Source: Planctomyces sp. SH-PL62 (GTDB taxonomy: Bacteria > Planctomycetota > Planctomycetia > Isosphaerales > Isosphaeraceae). Taken from it: DNA of 64,000 bases. Location of the stretch: positions 1-64,000 of the forward strand of contig NZ_CP011275.1 in the NCBI RefSeq assembly GCF_001610895.1. The letters are read 5' to 3'. The number at the start of each line of letters is the position of its first letter. The stretch's first letter is position 1. Both the position numbers and the translations under genes were made by a program. This document shows, piece by piece, positions 19,901 to 27,266 of the stretch. The notes under the pieces were generated by a model. That model was not told the origin of the DNA, did not search any database, and saw only the letters and a program-made list of their open reading frames with translations.

Positions 19901-21284
19901 GCAAGGCTCCCGTCCCGGCGTCGAGCACGTCGATCCGCTGCGACCGCGAGGACGAGTTCCAGTCGAGCGCGTACAGGCCAACCCGGTGAGTCCGACCGTC
20001 GAGGAGGTCGACGTCCATGGTGAACTGGGCAGAGTTGTAGAAGGTGGCCGCGATCCGCCCGGCGACTTCGGCCTTCTGGAGCGCCCGGACGGAGGTCGAG
20101 GTCGTGGACCAAGTGACGTTCCAACCCCCCGCGATCGCGACGGTCGCGTAGGGTGGAAGGGAGGTCGCGTCGCCCGCGAGGCGGTAGCCGTCCTCGCCAT
20201 ACGTCCCCTTCCAGTCCCCCTGCGTCGCCGCGTCCGTCGCGAACGAGACGGCCGAGCCGTCGATCCTCTCCATCGAGACGTCGTCCAGCAGCGCCGCGAC
20301 GTCCCCGCCGGCCGAGTTCAGCCCGACGATCGCCAGGCTGTGCACGCCCGCCGGGGCGTCGAAGGTCGCCGTCGCGTAGGCGGCGTACGTCGAGCCCGCC
20401 GGCGTGAACCGCCCGACTTCGACGCCGTCGATCGTGACCTTGAAGTCCTGGGCGGCCGCGCTCGGGCTGCGCTGGGCGGCCTTGAACGAGACCTTGTAGC
20501 GGCCCGCGTGCAGATTCGCGGTCGTCTGGGTGATCGACCCGGCGCCGCGGACGAAGGCGGCCTGCCCGCCGCTGGGGGCGGACGGATTGCCCAGGGTCAT
20601 GGCCGATCCGTCGGCCGCCAGCCCCGCCCCGTCGAGCCCCGAGGCCGCGGAGAACGTCCACTGCGACCCGACGGGAGCGGCGGCGTGGGTCCCGGCCGCG
20701 AGTTGCGGCGTTGCGAAATCGCCGCCGACCAGGGCGCGCGGGCTGACGAGCCTGGCGTCGGCCCAGTCGGCGAGGTCGGACGCGTCGCCGTCCCCGCCGT
20801 TCGACACGACGAGTCGGAGGTTGGTCCGGCCGGCCACGTCGACGTCGATCGGGATCGCGGCCGACGCCCCGGTGACGAGGCCCGAGTCGTAGAGCTTCGC
20901 GCCGTCGGCCCACACCTGGAAGACCACCGATCCCGACGAGCCCGCGGCGTCGTCGATCCCGACCGTGGCCTTGAGGCGGCTGTATCGCCCCGCCAGCGCA
21001 TACTGGACGTCGCTCGCTCCGTAGACGCCGAGGCCCTGGGCGTATGTCACGCCGTCCAGCGAGATCGCGCCGCCGTCGCCGGCCGCCGAGCCGCCGTTGC
21101 TCCTGTCGATCTCCACCGGCCCCAGGCCGTTCGTCGCCGAGGTCCACGCGAGTCGGCTCAGCCGCACGTCCGCGGCCATGAGCTGCCGGCCCTCGAGAGG
21201 CTGCATCCCCGGGACGAAGCCGCGGAAGGCGCGGGCGCGGCGGGCCAGACGGTCGCGATGCCTGTCGGAGGACGAACGGCGCAT
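7980..21284 (-). CDS. Giant fibronectin type III surface protein (~4,434 aa)
   Basis: Start at ATG 21284, upstream of which lies GAGAG. Residues 30-45 contain MQPLEGRQLMAA, a variant of the planctomycete LEPR-XLL motif found at the N-terminus of large exported proteins. Next comes an NPCBM-like carbohydrate-binding domain (residues about 45-185, with GGAISLDGVTYAQGLGVY), two further beta-sandwich domains, and then about 29 fibronectin type III domains, each with a conserved ERSTDG/WTDNSDNETG-type core. After them come two VCBS/cadherin-like repeats (VLSNDTDPYGIPL, ILSNDSDADGDQL), a PKD-like and a BIG2-like domain, and a globular C-terminal region of about 330 residues ending LDLQKVYSGGYD. Likely role: cell-surface adhesion or matrix. 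The C-terminal region (GNITIFMDIYPQILAFL) faintly recalls DUF2515 proteins. Three adjacent units are identical by eye. Confidence 0.85.
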   Translation of the reverse strand: MRRSSSDRHRDRLARRARAFRGFVPGMQPLEGRQLMAADVRLSRLAWTSATNGLGPVEIDRSNGGSAAGDGGAISLDGVTYAQGLGVYGASDVQYALAGRYSRLKATVGIDDAAGSSGSVVFQVWADGAKLYDSGLVTGASAAIPIDVDVAGRTNLRLVVSNGGDGDASDLADWADARLVSPRALVGGDFATPQLAAGTHAAAPVGSQWTFSAASGLDGAGLAADGSAMTLGNPSAPSGGQAAFVRGAGSITQTTANLHAGRYKVSFKAAQRSPSAAAQDFKVTIDGVEVGRFTPAGSTYAAYATATFDAPAGVHSLAIVGLNSAGGDVAALLDDVSMERIDGSAVSFATDAATQGDWKGTYGEDGYRLAGDATSLPPYATVAIAGGWNVTWSTTSTSVRALQKAEVAGRIAATFYNSAQFTMDVDLLDGRTHRVGLYALDWNSSSRSQRIDVLDAGTGALLDSRTLSDFNGGVYATWEIAGHVRFRVTKLEGANAMIAGIFFDTLEPPDQPTGLSASATSANSTLVTWAASPGADSYSIERSSDGTAWAAAGTAAAGATSFADAALSDDARYYYRVTAVNGAGASTSSAVVSATTPLAAPTGVAAQFFATNRIDVTWTDASGAESGYVVEQSTDGVAWTAVVTAPAGAAKAVVSGLFSASTPYYFRVRAYSNGTGSLSNYSATASATTPAIAAPSGLAASWSSGTQVSLVWADNSSNETGFRVERSTDGETWTSVGSPPAGQTSLTATGLTLGATYQFRVRAYNGSGESANSNVAVARVGSVPAAPLNLAAVPAGPDRINLAWTDAATNETGYRIERSTDGVNFALLTTVGANQTTSYASNLAPGAAYHFRVRAYNAENSAWSNVASATTTVQPPAAPVVLTATAASNSQVDLTWREFTDNETGYKVERSTDGVNFTLLTTAPAYQSSYSATGLAPNTTYWFRVRATNASGDSANSNVASAATLLLNPPTNLAATVVSGGRIDLSWYDAATNETGYKIERSTDGVAFAPLTTVGANQTSYSATGLSSGTNYWFRIRSANASGDSAYSAVVPTRTSTAPAAPIALAAAPAAPTKINLAWTDLATNETGYKIERSTDGVNFTLLQSLSANSTTYVATVTFGATYYFRVRAANGDDSAPSNVVSAAGAPVVPAAPLGLAAVAVSGVQVNLTWRNDSDDVQGYRVERSTDGVAFTAVGTTTSTSFSVTGLSPTTAYWFRVKAYNAAGDSASSAVATASTTALLPAAPTGLTAVPLSNSEVRLDWTDNSDNETRFDVERSFDGVNFTAYGSPSADQTSVVYGYPSQPIASGTYFRIRAYNAQGTSAFAPAVLVTMPSFNYPTNLKAVATSPTQVQLTWSDNLPNETAYKIERSTDGVNFTQIVNWPTYMGLYYTDAATAATTYTYRVRAVTPSGDTAFSPTASVTTPAVAPVATPGTLYASPASSTRIDLSWFDQSNNETGFKVERSTDGVTFAEIGTSPVNQGSYQATGLTPGVTYYFRVRGYNGQGHSAYSTTASAATKFVPAAPANLTAVARGDGYINLAWTDAATNETGYYIERSTNGVDFANAGWVGGNQTSYVATGLTAGVTYHFRVLSRNTGVEASDYSNVASAAATVTPPGAPAVLSATVMGSSRVDLKWADLTDNETGYKVERSTDGVTFAEIGPANSFGGWNFSDTSAAAGVTYAYRVRATNAAGDSAYSGIAWATTPLLNAPTNLQASAASGAAINLTWYDAASNETGYKVERSADGVNFAEIGTTGANQAAYSAAGLAPGTVYWFRVRAYSASGQSAYSPAVAGRTSTAPAAPINLTAAPGSPTLINLAWTDVATNESGYKVERSTDGVDFAVIATPAANVTTAAVGGLTPGVLYYFRVRAYNGDDSAYSNVASAAPAQVLPVPPVNLTATVASNVQVNLSWTDATDNEDQYRVEYSTDGVAFTTAGTATASWTGVGSFQATNLTPGTTYWFRVAATNAAGSSTPAVVVATTAGQPVAPTGFAAAGTSATEVRLTWNDVAGETGYKIERLVGSTWTQIGVVGPDATAFVDSGLTERTSYSYRIRATNGAGDSAYAATAGATTELSGPADLAATYVSAARIDLAWTDRSAIETAYQVEWSTNGVTGWNLISRPANATTASIAGSFAPGTTYYFRVRSVLTFNVGFPVSYYSAYATASTTTAFPAAPTGVSVGSPTSSSLRVAWADAAGTSGYRVERSPDGSTGWAQVGTAPAGSTSFDDAGLAEAKRYYYRVTAYNAGGDSAPSASANAATSIAAPTGLTAAALSGGRVDLAWTDASTVETAYYLERSTNGVSWTVLPSRPANSVAYSDLADFDGSLTYQYRIRAYNTLADFSTYSNVASVATASFPSKPAAPTATPGAEGSIALTWSAAIGAAGYRVERSATGTSGWAQVGAPTSSTSLTDSGLAEGTRYYYRVTAYNAAGDSAPGAAANAVSPLLAPSGFSATAVSGGRVDLSWTDRSSKETSYVVERSPDGITGWTSVGGSIGANATSAVDAGPFDGSTTYHYRIRAYLNTLAAYSNAATTTAATPAFPSKPAAPTATPGAEGSIALTWSAAIGAAGYRVERSATGTSGWAQVGAPTSSTSLTDSGLAEGTRYYYRVTAYNAAGDSAPGAAANAVSPLLAPSGFSATAVSGGRVDLSWTDRSSKETSYVVERSPDGITGWTSVGGSIGANATSAVDAGPFDGSTTYHYRIRAYLNTLAAYSNAATTTAATPAFPSKPAAPTATPGAEGSIALTWSAAIGAAGYRVERSATGTSGWAQVGAPTSSTSLTDSGLAEGTRYYYRVTAYNAAGDSAPGAAANAVSPLLAPSGFSATAVSGGRVDLSWTDRSSKETSYVVERSPDGITGWTSVGGSIGANATSAVDAGPFDGSTTYHYRIRAYLNTLAAYSNAATTTAATPAFPSKPTGLAATTQSDASIRLSWAGVVGATQYRIERRSGATWLEVTTVGAGTTTTTDAGLIEGTSYTYRVVATNAIGESAPSSPVTAITQPSAPTGLTASIISWGRADIAWTNNSSRASEYQVEQSNDGTTWLPVGSVPGRFATITATGPFEGSKTYYFRVRAFSAISGHSNYATGWSAAPAFPKAPSGVKAVAASSSSITVSWDDVSNETGYRIERLMNSGVWANVGNTGAGATSFTDTGLQSGIPYNYRLIAANAAGDSPFSDVVSLTIIHPTANNESYTSLHDRDLSITKAYGVLSNDTDPYGIPLTAAIVGNASHGSVVLNPDGSFSYTPNPGFTGTDAFTYRASNGALDSDLATVTILVTNPHAPTSLNDAYSTTQGNSLVISAASSGILSNDSDADGDQLTAMLVVASRAGTLTLNHDGTFTYVPATGFYGQDSFVYKASDGVASGPWTTVTITVTPTSTPDDYAATPVIVSPASASGAQVAGESTQLSVGAQVAGAGSALTYSWSIESMPAGAFMPKFSDNHSHTASSVTATFSSAGEYTFLVTVSNQGAVAQSKATVSVEQKATKLVLSSERGVIRPGERSQLKAVAKDQFGNDLKSQPSISWSLASGIGSVSASGLYTAPNTGSGTAVARATAGDAAGTIALVIEYGSTYGEAVLSGDTITLGKVGRTEHESQPGSYHGVSILLMPSDTYTFTFDYDFSTWDSYNATRGYWDSFSFSVTSKPFPNMNISDPLPLPFVWGGSNWGDGVLAKSSGTRTITFAGDPGAMNYLNVVLDTGTNSAADDAFPSWGTVTFHAVSGFVDLTAHRTGDNQGVEVSDQVEKDGDPSKYVILVDNQYTLSDGTPALGADTADIPGASSGEGDLDLAKITIDKLPAGMTGGKLKIVLSDPTAVRLFKTDGSLFYDKDGTGDGVLTLDLSNPTGYLSGIQNGPLDLWLQGVRSVPKFGFAVIYQDEAGKVVATDDIQMTIADWNFVGYDGRPIGKLVPIWAQELLDAIQSGYSGSPSWSPSHSLFKSLITGLPESLGKQLRVRSSDNPAATYVDELLVAASGFVSKMFQSIYTIDSAAGGDPLDDLTASQRAAVLAMLSVNLVQAPAAEATLELGDGPAPTDKFTRKLTVPGQVAFTLDHADSIYETGDIVTLTADIPDYGPTAVVVASVELSDGRIIRGTKVAGGANRYEFAFQVQDLPGVAGVSPARVVNYMTSTLLVRVLLTSSGPGAMTYLRQSVTIAVLPAGKQFQPWQLQAWKVLKPDGYVTGDPLERSALITQYYVDAFNRSLGRPDLNFVDPKLGQSVTALEWAGVATFASRSASKAISLSRTLQPVEPIAGLMNYPDATRALNALGQGNITIFMDIYPQILAFLAEGVVGTDRLYNSGLGEQYVGVTVTARDAWRDISDGLANKNSDVFWRGQGRLALAEQVEVLQPIINIDGLAFWKNVTQSGRDPIFGFIMPPVPGWDFTIRSPLPGDNTTFQGLFPNSSFGDGYNRYAFFNLHLVDRWKTWRKANPTKLDLQKVYSGGYD
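12551..14215. repeat. Three tandem 555-bp copies inside the giant gene
   Basis: The sequence starting GCTTGCTCGGGAAGG recurs at 12551, 13106, 13661 and (diverging after a few bases) 14216, so the period is exactly 555 bp or 185 codons. Each unit encodes one pair of fibronectin type III domains. I could see no difference between the three copies by eye. All other domains in the protein have diverged, so this array is a recent expansion. It could also be an assembly-sensitive region with uncertain copy number. Confidence 0.9.
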
Positions 21285-21901
21285 GGTGTAGCTCTCGTGG
21301 GGGCGACGCCCCCGTCGGCGCGCACGCCGGTCGGGGCGGTCTACCGAGTTTGCCGCCTGCCAAACAATGTCGAAGTCTGCGAGGTCGCCCCGGGGGGCGA
21401 ACAGGTGCGGGCCGGGCGAGGCCCTGCATCCAAAAACGGTTGAGGCCGCCCATCCAATCGCGGGCGACCTGATGGATTCATGTGATAAACCCAAGTAGAT
21501 CGTAAAACAAGCCGGCGCCGCGACGATGAAATCAATTTAATCGTCTCGAGCGGCCGGCTCGGCGGATCGATCGCCGCAGGATTCTCTCGCCCCCGGCCGG
21601 CGGCGCTTCATTCATCCGCGACCGAATCCAAAGCGCCACAACGATCCGCGCATCCCTCGCGACCCGCCCGCGTCGCACATAAATGGCGTTCCAGGACTTT
21701 CGTCCAGGAACGAGCGAAGCGCGACGGCACCGCAAAGAAGGACTTCGCAAGACGTATCGATCTGCCCCCTCTCTCGATGTTCGTCGCTTCCCGGGAACAC
21801 GACGATCGCCTACTCCGACCTCTGACGAGACCTTGAGCCGCGAAGGCGCTCTGGAGTATCGTCGGGCGACGATTGGACATGTGCGGCCGGATCGGCGTGG
21901 A
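21285..21901. other. Divergent intergenic region
   Basis: This 617-base stretch separates the minus-strand giant gene from the plus-strand AlbA/RecG-like gene and should hold both promoters. No open frame has a plausible ribosome binding site and composition. I could not assign promoter boxes with confidence. Confidence 0.4.
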
Positions 21902-21926
21902 ATGATCAGCAAAATCGACGACCTCC

Positions 21927-23432
21927 TTGCGGCAGCACACCGTCGAGGGCGAGCGCATCGAATACGAGGCGGGCTGGAACCCGGACGCCGTGGTCCGGAC
22001 CCTCTGCGCCTTCGCCAACGACTTCGAGAACCTGGGCGGCGGCTGCGTCGTCGTCGGCCAGGACTGCGACGAGGACGGCCGCCCCGTCTTCCCCCCGGCC
22101 GGCCTCGAGGAGGGCCGGCTGGACGCGATCCAGCGGGAGCTCCTCGCCGCCTGCAACCGGATCCAGCCGGCCTACTTCCCGATCCTGAGCGTCGAGAAGT
22201 ACGAGGGGAGGAACCTGATCGTGCTCTGGGCCCCGGGCGGCATGAACCGCCCGTACAAGGCCCCGAGCGCCGTGACCGCCAAGACGAAGGAGCACCGCTA
22301 CTTCATCCGACGCTACTCGAGCACGATCGAGGTGAAGTCGAACGGCGAGGACGAGCAGGAGCTCCTCCGCCTGACCGCAACCGTCCCGTTCGACGACCGT
22401 CGATGCGTCTCGGCCGACGTCGACGACCTGCGCCCCGGGCTGATCCGGGCGTATCTGAAAGAGGTCGGCAGCGGGCTCCACGAGGACGCGGCCGGGATGC
22501 CGCTCGTCGAACTGGGGCGGCGGATGAACATCGTCGACGGGGCCGACGAGTTCGCGAGGCCCCGCAACGTCGGCGTGCTGTTCTTCCACGACAAGCCGAG
22601 GAAGTTCCTCCCCGGGGCGCAGATCGACGTGGTGATCTTCCCCGACGGCCCCGGCGGCGACGTGATCGTCGAGAAGTCGTTCCACGGCCCGCTGCACGAG
22701 CAGGTTCGGGACGCCCTGCGCTACATTGAGAGCAACGCGCTCAGGCGGAAGATCGTCAAGAGCGGCGACCGCGCCGAGGCGGTCCGCATCCTGAACTACC
22801 CCTTCCCGGCCGTCGAGGAGTCCCTGGTCAACGCCGTCTACCACCGCGGCTACGACCAGCGGGAGCCGGTCGAGGTGCGGATCAACCCGGACGGGATCGA
22901 GATCGTCAGCTACCCCGGGCCGGACGCCTCGATCCGGCTCGAGGCCCTCACGGGCGAGAAGATCGTGGCCCGGCGCTACAGGAACCGCCGCATCGGGGAG
23001 TTCTTGAAGGAGCTCGACCTGACCGAAGGCCGCTCGACCGGCATCCCCAAGATCCGCAGGGCGATGGCGACGAACGGATCGCCGCCGCCCAGGTTCTCGA
23101 CCGACGAGGGGCGGAGCTACTTCCTGGTGGAGCTGCCCGTCCACCCGAAACTCGCGGGGGTGAAGGCGCATGACGAGGCGCATGACGAGGCGCATCAGGA
23201 GCTCACCGAGGCCGAGGCCAAGATCCTGTCGTTCGTCGCGGATCGGCCGAGGAGCCGACCGGAGATCGCTCGGCACCTCGGGCAGAAGGGCCGCAGCGGG
23301 CACCTCTACAAGTCCACCGACCGCCTGCGCGGCCTGGGGCTCGTCGAGCTGACGATCCCCGACAAGCCCCGGAGCAGGAACCAGAAGATTCGGCTCGCCG
23401 AGGAGGGCGCGGCGTGGCTGGCGGCGAAATAG
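21927..23432 (+). CDS. AlbA_2/RecG-like ATP-binding transcriptional regulator
   Basis: 501 residues read from a TTG at 21927. The N-terminal 130 residues are an AlbA_2 (Schlafen-AlbA) domain (VEGERIEYEAGWNPDAVVRTLCAFAND, ENLGGGCVVVGQD). The middle is the RecG-like C-terminal ATP-binding region (FPAVEESLVNAVYHRGY, EVRINPDGIEIVSYPGP, GRSTGIPKIRRAM). The last 80 residues form a winged helix (SRPEIARHLGQKGRSGHLYKSTDRLRGLGLVEL). A repeated HDEAHDEAH linker lies between. The family acts as DNA-binding regulators and is sometimes found in defence-rich regions. A more natural start, ATG 21902 (MISKIDDLL), is one frame away, and a one-base change near 21929 would join it, so the N-terminus may be frameshifted. 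Confidence 0.8.
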   Translation: MRQHTVEGERIEYEAGWNPDAVVRTLCAFANDFENLGGGCVVVGQDCDEDGRPVFPPAGLEEGRLDAIQRELLAACNRIQPAYFPILSVEKYEGRNLIVLWAPGGMNRPYKAPSAVTAKTKEHRYFIRRYSSTIEVKSNGEDEQELLRLTATVPFDDRRCVSADVDDLRPGLIRAYLKEVGSGLHEDAAGMPLVELGRRMNIVDGADEFARPRNVGVLFFHDKPRKFLPGAQIDVVIFPDGPGGDVIVEKSFHGPLHEQVRDALRYIESNALRRKIVKSGDRAEAVRILNYPFPAVEESLVNAVYHRGYDQREPVEVRINPDGIEIVSYPGPDASIRLEALTGEKIVARRYRNRRIGEFLKELDLTEGRSTGIPKIRRAMATNGSPPPRFSTDEGRSYFLVELPVHPKLAGVKAHDEAHDEAHQELTEAEAKILSFVADRPRSRPEIARHLGQKGRSGHLYKSTDRLRGLGLVELTIPDKPRSRNQKIRLAEEGAAWLAAK

Positions 23433-23587
23433 CCGGCTGGAAGCTAAACTGCGGAAGTCTCGCAAGAAGGCCGTCTAAAGTTCTGACTTCTACCGGACAT
23501 AAAGGGCGTTCCCGGACGCTAGCCGAACGGGCCCTCACGACCCTGGCGGCGGAATGGCTGCTCCAGGCGCGTCAAGCCTCCGGGAGG

Positions 23588-23875
23588 CTATTCGACGTCC
23601 CCCTCCCCGTCACAGTAGCAGGCGTCGGACCCGTACTTGTACCAGACGTCCATCATGGCCCTCAGCTCCTCCAGGCGGGCGAGGATGGCGACCCGGTCCT
23701 GGTAGACGCGGTCGTCGTCGACGAGGACGGGGGGACGCGTCCCTGCGGGCAAGCCCCCGCGGCCGGGGCCGGCGGCCGCGACGAGCACCACCTCATGGGC
23801 CAGGCACGACTCCTGCAGGGCCTGCTGGAGCTCCCGACCCGCCGGGTCCTCGGCCGTCCTGTAAAGGGTGATCAT
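23588..23875 (-). CDS. Thioredoxin/GST-N-fold small protein
   Basis: 95 residues from ATG 23875, which has GGGAG six bases upstream. The beginning ITLYRTAEDPAGRELQQAL and the later PPVLVDDDRVYQDRVAILARLEEL follow the strand-helix-strand and cis-proline region of glutaredoxin/GST N-terminal domains. The usual CxxC is replaced by EDPAG, so redox catalysis of the glutaredoxin type is unlikely. The tail is acidic and has two cysteines (DACYCDGEGDVE). Function unknown; a binding or glutathione-related role is possible. Confidence 0.6.
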   Translation of the reverse strand: MITLYRTAEDPAGRELQQALQESCLAHEVVLVAAAGPGRGGLPAGTRPPVLVDDDRVYQDRVAILARLEELRAMMDVWYKYGSDACYCDGEGDVE

Positions 23876-24584
23876 CGCCACTCCCGTCCCGCGGGCCTTC
23901 CCGCGGCCCGACTCTCCACGCCCCTGCTCCACGATGGTCCGACGCCCGATTATCGAGTCATTGCAACTCGCGGGCGCGCCGCGGCCGGCGAGGAGGTCGT
24001 CGGCGACGACGGATGCGGCCGGCTTCCGGCCGGGCCGAGACTGCGATGCGGGGCGGCTCGGAGCGGGAATCGCCGGAACCGCCTGCGTCGCGATCCCGCG
24101 AGTCCGCCGCCGGGCCGGCGACGGTCATCGAGGACTCGGGCCGCGCGGGCGCGCCGCCGACGCTATGGACTCGGCTTCCGCGTCCGGCGGCCCGGCTCCG
24201 GCCGTCCCTCGGGCCTCGACTCGCCCAGGTGCCTGGACCTGTCTGCAGGCCCGAGTCCTTGACGTAGATGGGCGCTCCGCCGCCGCGGCCCGCCCCTTCC
24301 CGCCTCACGGGCACGGCCTCCACCGCACGCGAGTCGCGCAGGGCCTGGATGACGGCGCGTCGATCGCGCGGCGGAGGATCGAAACCTCTTCGACCTCGTC
24401 CCCCCGGGGGGATCCGTCGAGGGGGGCGTCGGGTCCGCCGGCCGGACGACGGACCCGTCGCGGCCGACGACGCCCGGCGATGCGGGCTGGGCCTGAATTC
24501 CGGGCGATTCCGCGTCATAGAAGTCCGACGCCCCCTTAGCGGGCGGCCCCGGAACGACGCGACCCTTCCACGAAAGGCCCGACC
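23876..24584. other. Region without a confident gene
   Basis: About 700 bases of very GC-rich sequence with several long but low-complexity open frames on both strands, rich in Arg, Pro and Gly, as expected from base composition alone. I support no gene here. The last 60 bases carry the ribosome binding site (GAAAGG) of the next gene. Confidence 0.4.
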
Positions 24585-25757
24585 ATGTCCAGCAAGTCCA
24601 AGAACCGCAGGAACGCCTTCGACTTCTCCGACCCCCGCTGGGCCGACCACGCCGCCGGACGGGCGGCCGCGGCCTGGACGCGGTGGGACGCCCCCTACTT
24701 CGGCGGCCCCTTCGACCGCGCGGCCGACCTGAGGCTCTGGCTCGTCCGCGAGGCCGGCGGCCGGCCGATCCTGGCGTGCCTCCGGCCCCGCGTCGACCCC
24801 GCCGCCGGCGTCGTCGCGCTCGGGGCCGACGGGGTCGCGGGGGCCTGGGACCTCGCCCTGGAAGACGGATCGCCGGCCGACCTCCACGCCGACGGCTCGC
24901 CGACGGCCGACCTGGCCCGCCGGGTCGCCGACCTCTTCCTCCGCCAGTGGCCCTCGGCCCCGGCCGCGCCGCCGCCGGTCCCGGAGACGTACCTGGCCTA
25001 CCGGGGCCGCGTCCCGGTCCGCATGACGGCCGAGTTCGCCGAGCGGCTCGCCCGCGACTGCGGCGGCGACCCGACCCCGGACCGGGTCCGCGAGGCCTGG
25101 GCCGGGGTGCCGACGCTCGTCCGCTCGCCGGACCGGTCGACCCGCTGGCTCTACCCGGCCCGGTTCCTCGCCTCCGACTCGCCCCACGGCTACGCGGCCC
25201 ACCCCGAGACGCTCGAGCCGGCCCCGGCCCCCGACGCCGAGGCGGCCCCCGGCTGGGTGCGGACGGCCCGCGGGTGGGCCCCGCACGTCCCCCTGGGCGG
25301 GGCCGAGGTCTACGCCGCGACCGGCCGCCTGGGCGGCCTCGAGGCGGCGAACCCGGCCTTGGCGGTCTACCGGGGGCACGGCCTGCTGGGGCGGCGCGAC
25401 TCGCTCGACGACCGCGCCCGCGTCGACGCCGCGGCGGCCCGGCTGGCCGACGACGCCGAGTTCGCCCCGGGGGACCGCCTGGCGCTCTGCGAGGCGATGC
25501 GGGCGCGGCTCTCGCGGCGGGTCAAGTACACCCTGGGCGACCTGACGGCCGCCCTGCTGAACCCCCGCCGGCCGGTCGCCGCCTCGACCCACCCGCGGGT
25601 CGTCGCGTTCCCCGAGGCCGACCTGGCGTCCCTCGCCCGCCGCGGCTGGGACCTCCGCGGCCTCGCCGCCCTCGGCTTCGACCGGGAGGCGGGCGTCGTC
25701 CCGGACCGGGAGGTCGCGACGGAGGTCGAACCGGTTCGGCTCCTCGCCGCCTCGTGA
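24585..25757 (+). CDS. Hypothetical protein
   Basis: 390 residues, start ATG 24585 with GAAAGG about nine bases upstream. Composition and third-position GC are those of a real gene. There is no signal peptide or membrane segment. The protein has scattered Trp and Arg (DPRWADHAAGRAAAAW, GWVRTARGWAPHVPLGG) but no motif I recognise. It is the first of three plus-strand genes leading to a large serine recombinase, so it may be cargo of the same mobile unit. Confidence 0.6.
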   Translation: MSSKSKNRRNAFDFSDPRWADHAAGRAAAAWTRWDAPYFGGPFDRAADLRLWLVREAGGRPILACLRPRVDPAAGVVALGADGVAGAWDLALEDGSPADLHADGSPTADLARRVADLFLRQWPSAPAAPPPVPETYLAYRGRVPVRMTAEFAERLARDCGGDPTPDRVREAWAGVPTLVRSPDRSTRWLYPARFLASDSPHGYAAHPETLEPAPAPDAEAAPGWVRTARGWAPHVPLGGAEVYAATGRLGGLEAANPALAVYRGHGLLGRRDSLDDRARVDAAAARLADDAEFAPGDRLALCEAMRARLSRRVKYTLGDLTAALLNPRRPVAASTHPRVVAFPEADLASLARRGWDLRGLAALGFDREAGVVPDREVATEVEPVRLLAAS

Positions 25758-26006
25758 CGCCTCTCGAGCCGGCGCGGCGTGGACCTCGAACGGTCCCGAG
25801 ACGCGCGGGGGTCGCTCGATCCTCGTCCGTCAACGCAGGCGGCCCGTCGGGAGCATGGACGGACGCGGTCCCGCGAGGGCCCGCGTCCGTCCTGAACGCC
25901 CGACGGGCCGAAGACCCTTCGTCGCCGAGCGGCGATTCAAATTTGAAGCGGACCGACGACGCCGAACGACCTCCGGCGGTCGTATCATTCCTGAAAGGAG
26001 GACGCC

Positions 26007-26243
26007 TTGGAATTCCCAGCCGAGCCCGACGGCCCGCCCCCGGATCCCTCGCGCCGAGCATGGGCCCCGGACGACCTCGACGCCCGCCGCGAACGCCTGG
26101 CGCAGATCCTGGGCGGCATCCTCGCCCGACGCTGGCTGGCCGAGCGTCGCGGCGACGGCCTCGGCCCCCTCGCCCGCGAGGAGGCCCCGGCCCTCCACGA
26201 TCCCGACGACGCCAGGACCGCCGACCATGAAAGCCCCCCGTGA
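26007..26243 (+). CDS. Small hypothetical protein, TTG start
   Basis: 78 residues from a TTG at 26007 that follows an excellent AAAGGAGG site by six bases, which decides the start. The sequence is acidic and helical in the middle (LDARRERLAQILGGILARRWLAERR). Its end overlaps the next gene by 17 bases, so the two are probably co-translated. No family recognised. Such short proteins beside recombinases are sometimes excision or regulatory factors, but nothing here proves that. Confidence 0.6.
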   Translation: MEFPAEPDGPPPDPSRRAWAPDDLDARRERLAQILGGILARRWLAERRGDGLGPLAREEAPALHDPDDARTADHESPP

Positions 26244-27266
26244 CGACCGGTCGACCCTCCCGAGGCGGCCGCCCGCGAACGACGCCCCCGACGCCGCGTC
26301 CTCGCGGAAGCGGGCCCAGTTCCTCAAGGCCTGCGGCGCCTGGCTGGCGCGGTTCCCGCCCGCATCGCCCGTCTACGCGCTCCCGCCGCCGCTCGTCGCC
26401 GCCCTGGCGGGACCGATGGGGATCGACGCGGAGGACGTCCGCGCCGAGCGTCTCCTGGAGGATTTCTGCCGCGGCCGCTCCGCGGCGGGGGTCCGGGACG
26501 GCCGGCCCGTCGTCTATCGGTGGCTCGCCCCGGGCTCCCCGGAACCCGCGCGCGGCCGATCGATCGCCGCGAGGAACCGGGCGGCGACGCGGGGCCCCGG
26601 ATCCCCTCTCGACGACGCCGACCTCCGCATCAAGGGCTACCTGGGGCGGCTGCTCGCCCATCCCGGATTCCTCCTCGAGTTCGCGGGCCAGAGGGACGCC
26701 TGGTCCGCGCTGCCGGATTCGGACCGCCCCCCCTGCCCCTCCGTCGCGAGGACCTCGCCGCCCCGGGCGCGGCGGATCGCGGCTTCGCGGCCTCCTTCGC
26801 CGCGTTCTGCGACCGCTGGGCGCTGGCCGGGGCGGCCGCCTGGGACCTGCCCGATCCGCAGGTCCCCGCCGTCGCCGCCGTCCCATCTTCCGTGCGGGCG
26901 ACCGGAATCCAACTCGTCCTCCCCTTCCATCACGACCTCGAGGCGGACCGGGAGCTCCTCGATCGAATCCGCCGGGCCCAGCGGGAGCGGGCCCGCGCCG
27001 TCGGCCTCGACGCCGCGGCGGGGGGCCTCGCCAATTACGAAGCGTTCGCGCGCATGCTCGAGGTCCTGCACTGGGAACGCGTCGCGACCGGGCGCTACCT
27101 GGCCCCCGGTCGGCGGTCGGCCGGCTTCGTCGCCCCCCTCGTCCGGGGGATCGCCCGGTCGCTCGGGATGAAGGAGAGCCAGGTCGGGAAGGTGCGCAAG
27201 ACGATCTCCGCCCTGCGCAAGGGGAGGGACCCCGCCTCGATCGCCGCCCTCCGCACCCGCTCCTGA
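26227..27266 (+). pseudogene. Hypothetical protein split by a C-run frameshift
   Basis: The ATG at 26227 opens a frame (KRAQFLKACGAWLARFPP ... IKGYLGRLLAHPGFLLEF) that loses coding character after about 26730. The continuation is in the next frame (FAASFAAFCDRWALAGAAAW ... MKESQVGKVRKTISALRKGR) and ends at 27266. The switch falls on a run of seven C at about 26732; one extra C would give a continuous ~346-residue protein. This may be a sequencing error, a decayed gene or a slippage site. The C-terminal KVRKTISALRKG region looks helix-turn-helix-like. Family unknown. Confidence 0.6.

Noticed and set aside
21927-23465. Minus-strand 519-residue open frame opposite the AlbA/RecG-like gene
   Set aside because: It is the complement of a gene with clear domains and has no recognisable motif.
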